This document shows, in pieces, positions 45,746 through 57,959 of a stretch of DNA of 64,000 nucleotides. This stretch comes from Phoronis australis. Lineage: Eukaryota > Phoronida > Phoronidae. Position 1 is the stretch's first letter; every line of letters starts with the position of its first letter. The position numbers and the translations under genes are program-made. The stretch covers positions 384,472 through 448,471 of the forward strand of contig NMRA01000173.1 in assembly GCA_002633005.1 (NCBI GenBank), in the 5' to 3' direction. A model generated the notes under the pieces. That model was given only the letters and a program-made list of their open reading frames with translations. It did no database searches and was not told the DNA's origin.

Positions 45746-47800
45746 AGCTGCTTTAGTCATTAGCGATGAATACTTGGCGCGAGGTGACATCATGGCATTG
45801 ATGTGGATGAACACAATGCCCCGGATTACTCTTTGTTTTCCATCTACCAGTGAACTGCATCACTTCAAACGTCAGAAGTCAATTCGAGCTAGTGAGGCTT
45901 ATAACCCTGCAAAAATTTCACTATTTCTTCCGCACACAAGGAGTATTTTTAGACAATACGAGAAACGTAGAAAGAAGTTATCTAACAATCAATGTTAAAT
46001 CGTTTTTAACGAAACCTGCATCAGGGAGGCACTACTGCCGAAATCTGCACCAGAGGGCAGAGTACTGACGAATTACACTAGGTTTTCTGTTGTCACTCTG
46101 TAAACTTTAAATGGATTAACTTTGCTTTGGTTTCATTTTTTGAGATACAGAGTCTAGGCCCAGTCAGCAGATAATAAATGATTTCTATTGACGGATAACA
46201 TTTTGTTTGCACGTTGTATTTTATTAACAGTTTCGGAGCCTATATCATACAGTGGGTCGTATTTTGTACTTATATGATATCATTTGTAATTTAATTGGAT
46301 CTATAACCCTTGAATATTTAACACAACGGTCATTTTTTGGAAAAACTGTTATGAGAAGGGCATTATAGTATACGTTTTAGATGACGTTGGTTTTAAGGCA
46401 GTTTGTTTAATACACCCTTAAAGTTGTGTATACGTCTGATATTGCTGCACACACAATCGTTTCAGGAGAAGTGGTTTACATCGCTCAAAAATTAAACCGC
46501 CATTTGTTTATGGAAGTAGTTTGGTAGTTTCAGAAGTTGGCATCGCCCCCTTGTGGATGCATCTGTTTTTCTCTTTATCAGCATTCGCATGGTATAACTC
46601 CATCTACTTTTGAAAAATACCATTGTTTGAATCCAGTTTCAGTTTGAAATTCGATGCATACAGCAGTTATTTTAATGGGTGACGCATGAAATTGCAAAAG
46701 AACATTATGGCGATCATATTGCATAAGTACTCGTTTGTTTTGAGCTGAAAAATAAAAGGAAAATACTAATCATCGCTCAGGAAATTAATGGAGCACTAAT
46801 CTTCTTTCAACTCTGGGGATTATATCAGAGACGGCCACCAGGTCAACATGTAAAAATAAAAAAACGCCTGTTTCCCTCATTGGGTTTTGTAATATTGATA
46901 TAACGTTTCCCATGACTGGAATGATGAATTTCTTTTATTGATTTTTTTTTAGCTAAGTAAATAATTCATTTGGAACTATAAAAATGTTTGAGTTCAAGTC
47001 CTCGATCAGGTTTCCTTTCATTAATTTTTGGAAAAGAGTTTACAGCCAATATACCGATCCACTAACATGAAACTTTGGGCAGCAAAAACAGGATTTCTAT
47101 AGATTACCCATTTTTCTGAAAAATATTTCATCTACATAGATTTCGAACAAGTAAATTTTACTGGTGCTGTCCACTACGATCATGGTGCATGCCAAAGACG
47201 CAGGAACTTGGCGAAAAGATGCAATTACGCACGACCACACAAAATCACGCGAGCCATCAAGGGCTACTGTTAGCATTCTCAGGGGCTTCCCCCAGAGAAA
47301 TGGCTAACAATTTTGATCGATGCAATGCTCAACAATATCCAAGTGACACCAAAGTGTTCAGTAACTTTGTAACCTCGCCGCCCTCCTGCTCGCCTACGGA
47401 CACTGACGGATATTGCATCGAATGAGCGTGGCCAATGAAGTGATTGATTGGTGAGGTTGGGATGTTGAATTACGAGATAAAATTCACTATTTCCGTTCCA
47501 TAAGTGAAGATTTCTTAACGCAAGTACGGCGAAGAGGTCTTAGGTGGGAGAAACCTCTCTGCCCTCACTTGGCTGACTCAATATATTTTCAGACCTTATC
47601 AATAGAGGTCGCTAAAATAGAGTAAGAAATAAACGTGTATTTAAGTCTTTTTTGTGATAAAATATTAGTTTCATCAGTCTAAACTGGAGACCCGCTTTTA
47701 CAATTTCTTATGTATACGAAAAAAGTCGTTGTTTAAGTCAATCCATTTATACTGTTGATGATTTGTTCGTTCTCCCATTTGCCTGCCACACTGACAATCC
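45746..47800. other. No supported gene
   Basis: ORFs at 45774-45998, 45850-46068 (plus) and 47189-47425 (plus) have no domain signature. AT-rich. Confidence 0.4.
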
Positions 47801-47860
47801 GTTTACGCATGCGTGTATACTCGTTCTGGCGGTGAAATTTGGTTATTTTTCAGGGAAATT

Positions 47861-47870
47861 ATGTCTCACG
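47861..47870 (+). other. Candidate alternative start segment (ATG...donor)
   Basis: ATGTCTCACG followed by a consensus GTAAGT donor; preceded by TTATTTTTCAG, which is acceptor-like. It would contribute Met-Ser-His and end in phase 1, the same phase as the exon at 37840-38047. Very short, so chance is a real alternative. Confidence 0.25.
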
Positions 47871-48501
47871 GTAAGTTCAATTTTTGTGTCATAATATTTA
47901 AATGCTTATTTTAGACGTGTTTTTCCATAAAGCATAATTATTCTTCTTAATCTGTACTTGTTCACCATAGTAAATACATATGCAATTTGACCACTCCGTG
48001 TTCGTCTGTTTTTGACGTTGAGTCAGTGTTGTCTGTTGACTGTCTCTGTTAGTTTTGCCTATCATCAGTCGCCTGGTATTATCGTTCAGATATCGATGGC
48101 ACATTTATTTCGTAGTATTGTTTTAAGTTGATAACATTTATGCACCACTGTCAATCATGGCAATGTCACATTGATTGTATGTGTACATTACAAGCAAAGA
48201 ACTAGATTTTTATTTTAAAAAAGTGAACTCTTCTCAACTACTCAACTGGGATGGGCAGTTCATGTTCGAGATTACAACAATATCATGTTTAACTTTCGGA
48301 CTCATTACTATTAAGTGAGCAATTCTCATAATCTAAGGCTGTTGCAGTGCATCTGACTGTTAGATTAATGACCACAAGTGAGGTAACCTTGAAATACTAC
48401 ATTGCCAGTTGCAATTTTATCCTTGATAAAAATCATTAAATATCAACCTACTAGGTTTTAATGTCATTTTGTTTTTATGTCCATTAGTAATTGTTTATCA
48501 A

Positions 48502-48605
48502 CAACATGTGCATTTTAGGTACTAATGCTAATTGTCAACATGTGCATTTTAGGTACTAATGCTAATTGTCAACATGTGCATTTTAGGTACTAATGCTAAT
48601 TGTTA
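48502..48605. repeat. 34-bp tandem repeat, 3 copies
   Basis: ACATGTGCATTTTAGGTACT then AATGCTAATTGTCA repeated three times without visible change. Confidence 0.95.
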
Positions 48606-48753
48606 AAACTATCTGCTTTTGGCAATAACAAGATTTGTTGTCTGTAACTGTTTCATGAAAGGAAAAGATTTCTATACGTGTGTCGAGAAGACTTCATGAT
48701 ATGTTCCTGAACACAACCAATTGTTTTTTTATTTTATCGTATTCCTGTTTTAG

Positions 48754-48781
48754 TGACTTGAGAATATTGTCATGGCAACTG
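48754..48781 (+). other. Candidate micro-exon with alternative ATG
   Basis: 28 bases bounded by TCCTGTTTTAG and CTG|GTGAGT. Contains ATGGCAACTG, which would give Met-Ala-Thr and end in phase 1, again the phase of the 37840 exon. Weak by itself. Confidence 0.25.
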
Positions 48782-51700
48782 GTGAGTTGACATACAAGCG
48801 TCTTACCAAGTTGAAATGATATTAATAACAAAATTCAAAACTTTATTTTTGAAGGTTTTTCCTTACTGATGATTTTTTGATGCAAAATGAGTCAAACTAG
48901 GCATAATGTATTAGGCATTACCGGTAGTCATACATAAATAAGAATTATTAGCAAGTGCAAATGCATTTTTGCATATCACGAGTCTCTATTATAACCAGTG
49001 GTTCACATTGTGAGGATTATCACCTGAAACTTTCTTTGGTTGTAAAACAATCACCAGCCGAGCCCAATCCTTAGTTGGGGAACAAAATTTTACTTCTCAT
49101 TTCCTAGAAAGAAATTTTAATCTGAGGAAAATCAGAATATGATTTTACTTGTTGACTTGCCGAAATATTGTATTTGCTGTCTATTACTAAAATGTATACA
49201 TGCCAGGGCCCTATCATTTTGTGCTCTTTCAAATTGTCACCTGTGTGAGTTACAAGTGATTCGAGCCTCCAGGGGTTATTTCAATCATTTGAGTAGAATT
49301 TTTGGGCCTCGTGAAGGGAATATTTTTCAGAGGGGAATGGGGCCGATATTTAGTCCCAAAATCGAGAGATTGAGGGCCTTGTATGAGTTTGGATAAAGAA
49401 ATCTAATGTAATGAATTTTGTTTTTGCTTTCTCTAGTGACAATTTCCAAGTTGTTCGTTGTTTTTTTGGTTCCTGAGCTTGGGAGACAACTAAACTGACT
49501 AAAGCTGACTCACTTGAAATACACTTTTAACAGAGATATTTCGAAAATTATTGAAGATGGAACCAATTAAAATGCTGAAATGTTAAAATTAAAGTTCACG
49601 TTCTGTTCAGTGTATTGCTCTTACTTTTTGTAGTTGGTGTATGAGATGTCAGTGACTATGATAAAATTTGTACGAGTGCTCCCTTTGGCTAAAAAAAGAC
49701 AATTTCATCGTTCATTATTGTCAAACAAAGGCCCCTTGACCAACGGTCAAAATATAGCCAAGAATCACTCTGTGTATAAAGAGGAACTGTAAGCCAAGCC
49801 TCATTTCTTTGAACTTCCAACGCTAATTTTCAGTTCTTTAATGTCTTGAATTTTTGTCAAATTTAGCTCATTTATTCTTGCCTAGAGCGATCACAGTAGT
49901 GCATTTATGGGTCTTGGCAGAGCGCTTAGTGGACAGGCCCTTCTGTTGTTGGTTTCAACTGGTTTAAATTATTCATTTATCACAGCTGCTTTAGCTTATA
50001 TCTTATTGAAACACTTAATCAAATTTTCCTTTGTTCAGAATAAGTCATTGGTTTAACCAGCCTTATCAGACTGTTGTAAATTTAATGTCAATTCAGCCCT
50101 GATATTAAATGTTGTTAGTTATTTTTTGTCATTTGAGGGTCTTAATTTTCATTCTTTGGTTCTTCTGCACCAAAATTTAACTTGATGTCACTGACTTGGA
50201 TGCATTATTGGTGTTGATCTGAGTTGGGAAATGAACTGTTTAGATGTGAATTACAAAAATTAAATGATGTTTGTTTCTGTTACCTTGAGACCCTTTCATA
50301 TTAGCGTCGATGTGTCGGTATTTTTGAGAGTTGCGGTCAGTGTGAACGATTAACTTCTGTTCTGGATCAAAGTTAATAGCGTCAGTTAACTTGGCAATAA
50401 ACAGGTGGATTTAACAGCGGAGTGTCGACGCTGCGGTACGGTATGAACGGTCAAGTTCGGTTCCACTGAAGTTATCGTCAGGGGCCACTGTTGTTGTCAG
50501 CAACTGAAGGGTAGTGTCGTCGCTAATAGTTGCTTATATTTTGCTTGAATAATCACCAATCGAATTAGAAATAAGTTTTATGTCAATTAGCAGATGTGAA
50601 TGTTCTGAAATTGTCACATTAAAAAAATCTTAGCGTGCATGCAATGCATCTGCGCTACCTTGTGATTACTTGGATGACAACAGCGCCACCTACAGTTTAT
50701 TTTGATATCCATTAACTACCAAAGCCAGTATTACTGGTAGTTAATGGACGTCAAGTTCAATTTAAAGGGATGTGAACACAATAAAAATGAGGTCCACCAT
50801 TCATGCGTATTGTAACTCCTGTAATCATCAAATTCTTTTTGAATATTGTGACTTGTGATAAAGCCAATCGCTTTGGCGGCCACTGGAAACATTCAGTCTC
50901 TGTGACGGTAATAAATTTCAATAAAATTTGGAAGGATAATTTGGACGGATAATTTGGATGGATAACATCAACAAGACTTTTTGGCTGTTGCTTTATTCTC
51001 TAATTTGAATTGTGCTTAAAATTTCAAAAATAGTCTCAAGAAAAAGTGAAAAAGTTCAGGCGTCCAAAAATTAGACCTGTGTATTCCATTGGAAGTCAAA
51101 TTTGCTAGTGCTCTTCTGTTGTTTTCATAGTCATCAGACTGAGTCAAATTTCCCAGGAGAAGAATGAGGGGAATTTAACTTGATTAGCCAACAGTCTTCT
51201 CTAAATGATGTTATTCTAGGGATCACACGGTGATGGTCCCAGTTGTATTATCTTGTTTATTCACTAGTCTTAACATGCGCAGGGTTCACTCAGTGGGATA
51301 TTATTTCATGTGTCACAACCATATTTCTGACTTGTTCTTTTTAAGTGGTCTCTTCAGTTATTGCTATAGACATCTAAATGTTAGACACATTTTCATTCTT
51401 TCTGTCTGATGCAGCAGTGAATCACCTTGTGGTATATCTCGCACTGCTTTCTATGTTATTTGTCGTTATGATTGAACTTTGTATAAAACTGAGTAACAGA
51501 CCTGTTTCTATTCTTTAGGTACGTTCACCTCACTCTTTGTATGGTATACTGGTGTTGACCCAAATGTTAACAAACTGATGTATAGCAGTCCTTGGCCTGC
51601 CTGTCCTCTTTCATCTCATTTTGCAACCAGTTGTTGACACAAGGTTTCATGCATGCTACCATTCGTACAGTCTTACCTGTTTCGGACAGTAATAAATACT

Positions 51701-52218
51701 GAAATATTTTGTTTGATTTTCAAAAGTTTGAATTTACAATAATATCACTGGCGCCAACCCATAGTAGACATGTAACCTGTCTAAATAACACGCTCCACAA
51801 GGTTGTTAAACCGTGGAACAATTTTGCCCAAATATTGCCAATTAAAATGAATGAAGCAAAATTTAGTACCAGTTCCTAACCAAAGCGGAAAAGTCATTTA
51901 ATGAAAGCAGTCCTCGGTATATGCAAAAATGTCAACATTTTCCGCACACATGCTGTGCTCTCGACACCATCTTGTCGCTGAGTTATACTGCCGTAAGTTA
52001 ATGTCGTGATTTGAGAAAAGATATCAACAATTAACCTAATGACCTAGTTTCTACTTGAATGCCATTGGTTGATTTAGAAACGAGACTGATCTTCGAGATC
52101 TTACTCTGACGGAACCGGAAACGGTCTCCATTTTGCAGGTGGTCTTTTTTGTCGACAAATTTCTTTAGTTTTGGTTTGCTAATTCTTGTGAAGGAAAGGT
52201 GAACAGAACAGGAGGATC
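48782..52218. other. Presumed intron or intergenic
   Basis: AT-rich, no domain-like ORF. Contains the 14-bp hairpin at about 50707-50748. Confidence 0.4.
50707..50748. repeat. Perfect 14-bp inverted repeat
   Basis: TCCATTAACTACCA and TGGTAGTTAATGGA separated by about 13 bases. The stem is perfect and lies next to GC-richer, low-copy sequence. No T-tract follows it, so no terminator role is suggested. Confidence 0.8.
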
Positions 52219-52275
52219 ATTTTATTATCCAGTTATGTTTTATTATCCAGTTATGTTTTATTATCCAGTTATGTT
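52219..52275. repeat. 18-bp tandem repeat, 3 copies
   Basis: TTTATTATCCAGTTATGT repeated three times. Confidence 0.93.
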
Positions 52276-52835
52276 TTTAAAGTGTTGTGAAGGTCCAACA
52301 TTCCACATTTCACCAAATTTCTTTGATAAGCACTGCTTTCAAAAACTGCAAGCAAAGCCAGCTCTGCTGAATAGCAGTGGTTTTTGACTGACCCATAGGG
52401 TTGCTAGTCGAGGTTGTGTGATTTGAGAATGGAACTTTTTCTTAGTAGTTAGCAGACGTGAGAACATACCATTTAAATCACAATATGGAATGCCAGATAA
52501 TCACCTATTTATACACTATTGTGCAAACATAACAGTCTCCCAGTGGAAATGTGGCTCCAAATAAAGTGATCTGTATTTCTTTTAAACATAACATCAAAAT
52601 GGTTTCATTTACTTTTAAACATGTTGCTAAATTGGAAACGCTTGAGCACAAACAACCAAATCAGGTGTCGATATGTCAACTTGTCAGATGTGACCAGGCA
52701 GTATTTCTAGGTCGCCAAACAGGAACTGGGGTCTCAGGCCCCCATTGGCAAGAGACAAAATTGAAAAGCTGTCAAAGTGCAGATATCTGTCAATGCAACT
52801 TTGGATTTTTACCTGGTTGTCAAACAAAGTCTAAG

Positions 52836-52898
52836 GTCGCATTGACGACCTGCAGGTCATATTGACGACCTGCAGGTCATATTGATGACCTGCAGGTC
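52836..52898. repeat. 20-bp tandem repeat, 3 copies
   Basis: ATTGACGACCTGCAGGTCAT repeated three times; each unit contains the palindrome GACCTGCAGGTC. Confidence 0.95.
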
Positions 52899-54345
52899 CC
52901 TAAATTGAGTCTTGAAAATGTAACAAAGTTAGCCTTGATAGGCACTGGACCAAGTCTGAAGTGATGTCTGTTGCAGGTGACTTCACTCATGGAATGTCGC
53001 TTGTACACAGAATGACTCACCTGTAGTATTCAATTACAACAGGTGAAAACATTGAGGTTGGCCAGTGTGGACAAGTGTCACTGAAATAGAACAATATCTG
53101 AATGAAGCAGTGAACTTGAGTGTAACACTTTGCATAAAGATAACCCACTGGTAAATATATGTATGTGTTTGGACTAAAGGTTTTTTAAGGTCTCAATAAA
53201 ACCATGAAATTTAAAGTATAAAAGATTTTCTGAGTTCAAGAAGTTGTATGAACAATATTTCCGTTTGTGTCTTGAGTATGAGATCATCAAAGTTTGACAA
53301 TTTTATCTTTTAAGTCTAAACATAACATAATATTTTCATTAGTAATCACATTTACATTACATGTTTTGAGGCAGATTGTCTTGTTAGTAAGAGTCTAACC
53401 AGTTTTCACTAAATAACGGCAATGTCTGTTATTCAGTGAAACTGGTTCTCTGAAGCCATTTTGAAGGGACCCGTTTACTCCACTTTTACCACATGCCCCA
53501 CTTCAAGTTGTATTTACATGACATTAGATTGCAAACTGGGTCAGCATGAGTCATTTATAGGAAGACTGCGCCTGCATGCATAAGCAATAGTGAACGTCCA
53601 AACCACGTGGAATGCTAACGAATCATTCATATCTACGCTATTACGCAAGTATGACTGAAATTATCCCTTCTTGCATCGTGTTTAAATGTGGAATTGAAAC
53701 TGTAGTAGCTGATGGGGTGCAACTTGCTCTACCTTTCAAGCCAGTGTCAAAAATGTCTGTCTCCATGACAACTGACTCCCATGCAAATGCAACTATTATC
53801 CTTGCATAAAGATAACTACACCATTGCCATGCCTGTGTTTCCTGTCTCTTGCTGCGGCACAAAGTCTCATTTTAAATTATACATTACAGCTAACTGCTCA
53901 TTTGAGAATAACTCTATTTTACGCTTTTTGCTTTTTGTAGTTGTGTTTATCAGAATACCTGTGAAAGACATTAACGTTAGAACATGTTTAAGTCGTACAA
54001 CTTTGGTAAGGTCTTAACAGTAGAAAAGGTGGAAAATGAGATAAAATGAGATCTTGTGAAATCAGTTTGCAAATTTGCGGTCATTACAGTTAGCTTGCTT
54101 TTGACTTTGTATTTTGTTCACAATTAGAATTATAGTTGTGAGAATGAGACGAAGTTATTGTTTTGACAACAATGTCCTGAGTTTCTCTTTCATATCCATA
54201 TCTCATCAACTTCATGTTTACATTCTTGTCATTTCATACTGTTCTTTTTAGCCCCTGGTAATAGTTTAAGCTGCATTTTGCCCTGTTTAGAGGGCTAAAA
54301 ATAAATAAAAATCAATATGGAGTCAGACCTTTTACTCTCATAAAG
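52899..54345. other. No supported gene
   Basis: AT-rich. Around 53395-53450 an imperfect inverted pair (CCAGTTTTCACTAAATAAC and TTATTCAGTGAAACTGG) could form a hairpin. Confidence 0.4.
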
Positions 54346-54349
54346 TTCG

Positions 54350-54437
54350 TTTCATTCCTTACCATGATAGGATACTTAGATTCCTGTTGCCAACTCATTC
54401 CTTACCATGATAGGATACTATTCCTGTTGCCAACTCG
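54350..54437. repeat. ~50-bp direct repeat, 2 copies
   Basis: CATTCCTTACCATGATAGGA followed by TACT...TTCCTGTTGCCAACTC occurs twice. The second copy runs into the dispersed repeat shared with 903-988. Confidence 0.85.
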
Positions 54438-54500
54438 AGTCACTGGCAAAGCATACATGCGTCATTTTCTAATTTGCAACTTTAGGGTTGGCCAATCCCA
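54425..54500. repeat. Dispersed repeat, related to 903-988
   Basis: See 903-988. Confidence 0.55.
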
Positions 54501-54513
54501 GTAACACGGGTGA

Positions 54514-55580
54514 GAAACAACATGACCATTGGACTCGAAACATGACCGCCGGTCCTCCAAACTGGACCAAGTCACCACAAAACAGGACCTACGAGGTTTA
54601 AATAGGGCTGCCGCACCAGAAAATGGGACTGACGCACCTAAAAACATGACCGCCCCACCGTAAAACAGGACTGTCGGAGACTGAACGTGACCACCGGGAT
54701 TGAAACTTAACCGCCCCACCACTCAATTATGGTGATATATAAATGATTTAAAGAAAGTCAACATTTAAAATTAATAAGCTAAATAATTATAGTTTTACCC
54801 ACTGCATTAGATTTAGTACAAAATAAAACTTATTTTTTCCAATTTGACGTTTTAGTCAAGTCAAAAAAGCGTTCGAAGATAACTGGTTCTCGGGTAAAGT
54901 ATCATCATAACTAGCTTTGATGTGCCAAGCTGGAAATACTAAATGTACTGCTTTGGGCCGATGTGGCTGAAAAAGTGGCCAAAAAAATCTCATTAAAAAC
55001 AACACTGTTCCTTGAGTAAACTAAATTGTTAATCGGTGTTGGAAAAATTGGGATTATGGTGTTATTCTGTTGCTAGAATTGTGCTGCTTTCCTTTATGTT
55101 GGCTTTTGCTGCTATGAAATATTGCGTCACTATTGGCCAGTTTCTTTTTTCCCCAATTCTTCAATCAACTGTTCTCTTCCACGAGGTTGCGTACATTCAC
55201 AACAAATTACCGGAACTGGTTTCATTTTGTTACAAGTTGTTATTATTTTGATACCAGCCAACCAAATTTCAGAACAAATTTTGCTGCTGCAACGGGCAAA
55301 GTGAGTGTCTGCCGGTTGTTAGCTTTACATCGTTTCATGACCAGGTGACGAGCAGAACTACCCGGGCTGTGTGAAATTTTGGGGTCTTACAGAGCTCAAC
55401 GCGTACCTAACGGTATTTTGACAATAGCTGTCATACAACTAGCTTGCTGGCTATGTCATAACCAGTATTACACACAGGCGTTGGTAACATTTTGTCCGTA
55501 TGGCATGTTCAATTTCTGACACTTCTGATTTGTGGTGCGGCGGTCTGATTTGGAGGACTGGCGGTCATGTTGTTTTTCAG
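54514..55580. mobile_element. Possible composite element with ACATGACCGCC inverted ends
   Basis: The left end has several copies of ACATGACCGCC-type motifs, including CATGACCGCCGGTCCTCCAA at 54541. The right end at 55534-55580 is the inverted counterpart (reverse complement AACATGACCGCCAGTCCTCC). Between them lies a copy of the 0.5-kb interspersed family (54945-55485). About 1.07 kb in total with no transposase ORF. The minus ORF 54462-54722 is a product of the left-end repeats. Whether the family is cargo or part of the element is unclear. Confidence 0.5.
54945..55485 (+). repeat. 0.5-kb interspersed family, copy 3
   Basis: Most complete copy in direct orientation; see 27365-28090 for shared blocks. 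Blocks TTCCTTGAGTAAACTAAATT, GTGTTGGAAAAATTGGG and AGGTGACGAGCAGAACTACC are readily seen. Confidence 0.78.
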
Positions 55581-55589
55581 AAGTCGTTT

Positions 55590-57950
55590 TGATGTTCTTG
55601 TTATTAATGGAACTAGAATGGTGTTATGGTACAGTAGAAGTCATAATATGATTTTCATATTTATCCAGCTAATAAGAGTGAAATGCTTTAAATGAATCAT
55701 CAGTGTGGTCAGAGTGAGATTGCAGTGCAAAGAACCTACATTCACACTTAAACAATTTGTCTTGTAAGATCACATGTTAGATGTAGATAATCTGGAGTTT
55801 ATAATATTACAATGGAGACCTGGCCATGATATCACTGGTCTGTTCATTTCCCTTCAGGCATTAGTTCATTACTTATTGAAGATTTATGCAGTATTACAAG
55901 CCTGACTAGTATAACGTATGCTGTACATGGTGGTCTAGTTTTGCTGAGCATCAAATCATGACAATAGTTAAAACAATGTTTTTCTTTTACAATATCTCTC
56001 TGAACAGTCATTTGTTCTCTTGTTCAAAGGCAATTTCTTAATTTCTGGACGTTGCCTGGACTGTCTACATGGGCCACTCCATCAGACAACTGCAATCATG
56101 GACCACTGCATCAAACAACTGTATGTTGCCTCTTGTGGTCACTAACTCCTGTCTTCCCATCATACATCTCTCATTGGTCTGTGATGCAGATGCTTGTTAC
56201 AAGTCATTATGAGATTAATACTTGATATTAATCTACTGTTTTGATGTTAAATACCACAGTACTGTATTTGTTCCTGAAGGTTAATACCCGGAGCATTAAA
56301 ATTGAAAATTAAGGTCAAGGAGGGGTATTCAGAAACAAATTTTAAAAGGGTATGGACACATATCTTCCATAACAAGCGATTTAGTTTAATTCTCAGCCAG
56401 TTGCCCTTCTGATTTCATCAAATACAAGAATTGAATGAATTGTTGTAAGAATAAAGACACATCGCATTGTCAGAGAGAGTTGAAAATCTGCAGGCAGACA
56501 TTCATGAGGTTGTGTTCTTTTAAAAAACTATAAGTTCTGATCGTATCATGGGTGATTTTGCTGTCTTTCTCACAGTTCTTGAATTTGGGTCGGCCAATGT
56601 TGTTTATTTCTAAAACTTAGTGCTTGTGCCAACTTTGAGCAGAATAATTTTTTTACTGTCCCAAACTAGAGAATTTTTACTTTAGGTTAGGGTAGGTGTA
56701 TACGTAGATAACCAAACAGGGGTAGTACATAACCAAACAGGGATATTCAAGAGCGGACATGTTAAAAAATCAGAGTTTGGTGTTTCGCGTCTACATACAA
56801 AAAAGAAGAAAGTTTTGAAGTTTTTTGGTGCACGTGGTTGTCATTCAAGTGATGAAGTTATTTGAAGCCTTCTGCATGCACTATTTACATTAGGGGGATA
56901 TCACAATGTTCCCTGAGTATTTAAAGCTAGTTTACAGTTCCTTTGCAGCTCTAATATATAAACAGACTTTCATCTAAGTACAGGATGTATAACAAATCTA
57001 ACTAGCTGTGACCAGTATCAGCTTGGTGTTGTAATGTTGTGTAAATGGTTAATTGACTGTAACAATCCAATAAACATAGGTTTAGTGTATTTAAAGGGAC
57101 TGGGAACAGGGATATACCTAGCCAGTTGTCTAGTCCTCAACACTGCTTAATTATGGGATGTGGCAAAGTAGAAATTCACTGGCTAGTTGCCCCCCCCCCC
57201 TTCCCCCCTGTCCCCTGACCTAATTTTCGAAGCAGGTACATTGTTTTTCTTCTGTTTGCAATTCAGATGAATTGTCTTTACATTGTGGTGTTTTTCTAAA
57301 ACATTGGCCTTGTTGTTGTAAGCCTTTTTTAAAGGCTCAGTTGAAATAATTTTGTTTCAATTATATTCAGAATGGTAAATGCAGGAAAACTAATTTTTGA
57401 GCTGCATTCTCTGTTGTGTTTGAACGAGAGACAGCTCATCCTTTTCGAAATTCAAGGAGGAATGATCCCCTGTCGGCATAGAATTTCTTTGGAATTACAT
57501 AGAAGGTTCATGTTTACATTCCCCTTGGAGCATTTTCTAAACTTCTCATCTTGGGGAACATGTTCCTTTAATTACATGCTTGTCTGTTTGTACAATAAGC
57601 TATCCTAAATCTTGACATTCAGCTTACTTGACATTTCTGTAATGAGGTCTGGTTATAATTAGACTGATATCAATGCTTTCTAGAATGTGCTCTGGCTATC
57701 GACTAATTAACTGATGCCATCTATCTCACACACTTAATTACCTGTATGATTGGGGGTCTGCTTGCCTGGTCTCACTGCTGTGGGTCTTGGCTGTTTTGGT
57801 TATAAATCTATTTGTCCCTTCCTTTATTTCCCTCTTTTTTAGAGTGTGGTAAAATGTCGCCAATTAGGACATAATATTAAAGACACATGAATTTGTTTTT
57901 CACTTTTTCCTAAAAGTAAAGTTGCACCATATAAATTCTATATCATTACG
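55590..57950. other. No supported gene
   Basis: AT-rich with a poly-C run at about 57190-57207. The plus ORF 57372-57608 has an acceptor-like TTATATTCAG just before its ATG but no recognisable domain. Confidence 0.4.
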
Positions 57951-57959
57951 CCACCATCC

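Noticed and set aside
47854-48781. Treating the 17-base and 28-base segments as internal micro-exons of the 37840 gene
   Set aside because: Splicing either one, or both, in after the phase-1 donor at 38047 gives an immediate in-frame stop; only the alternative-start reading remains possible.
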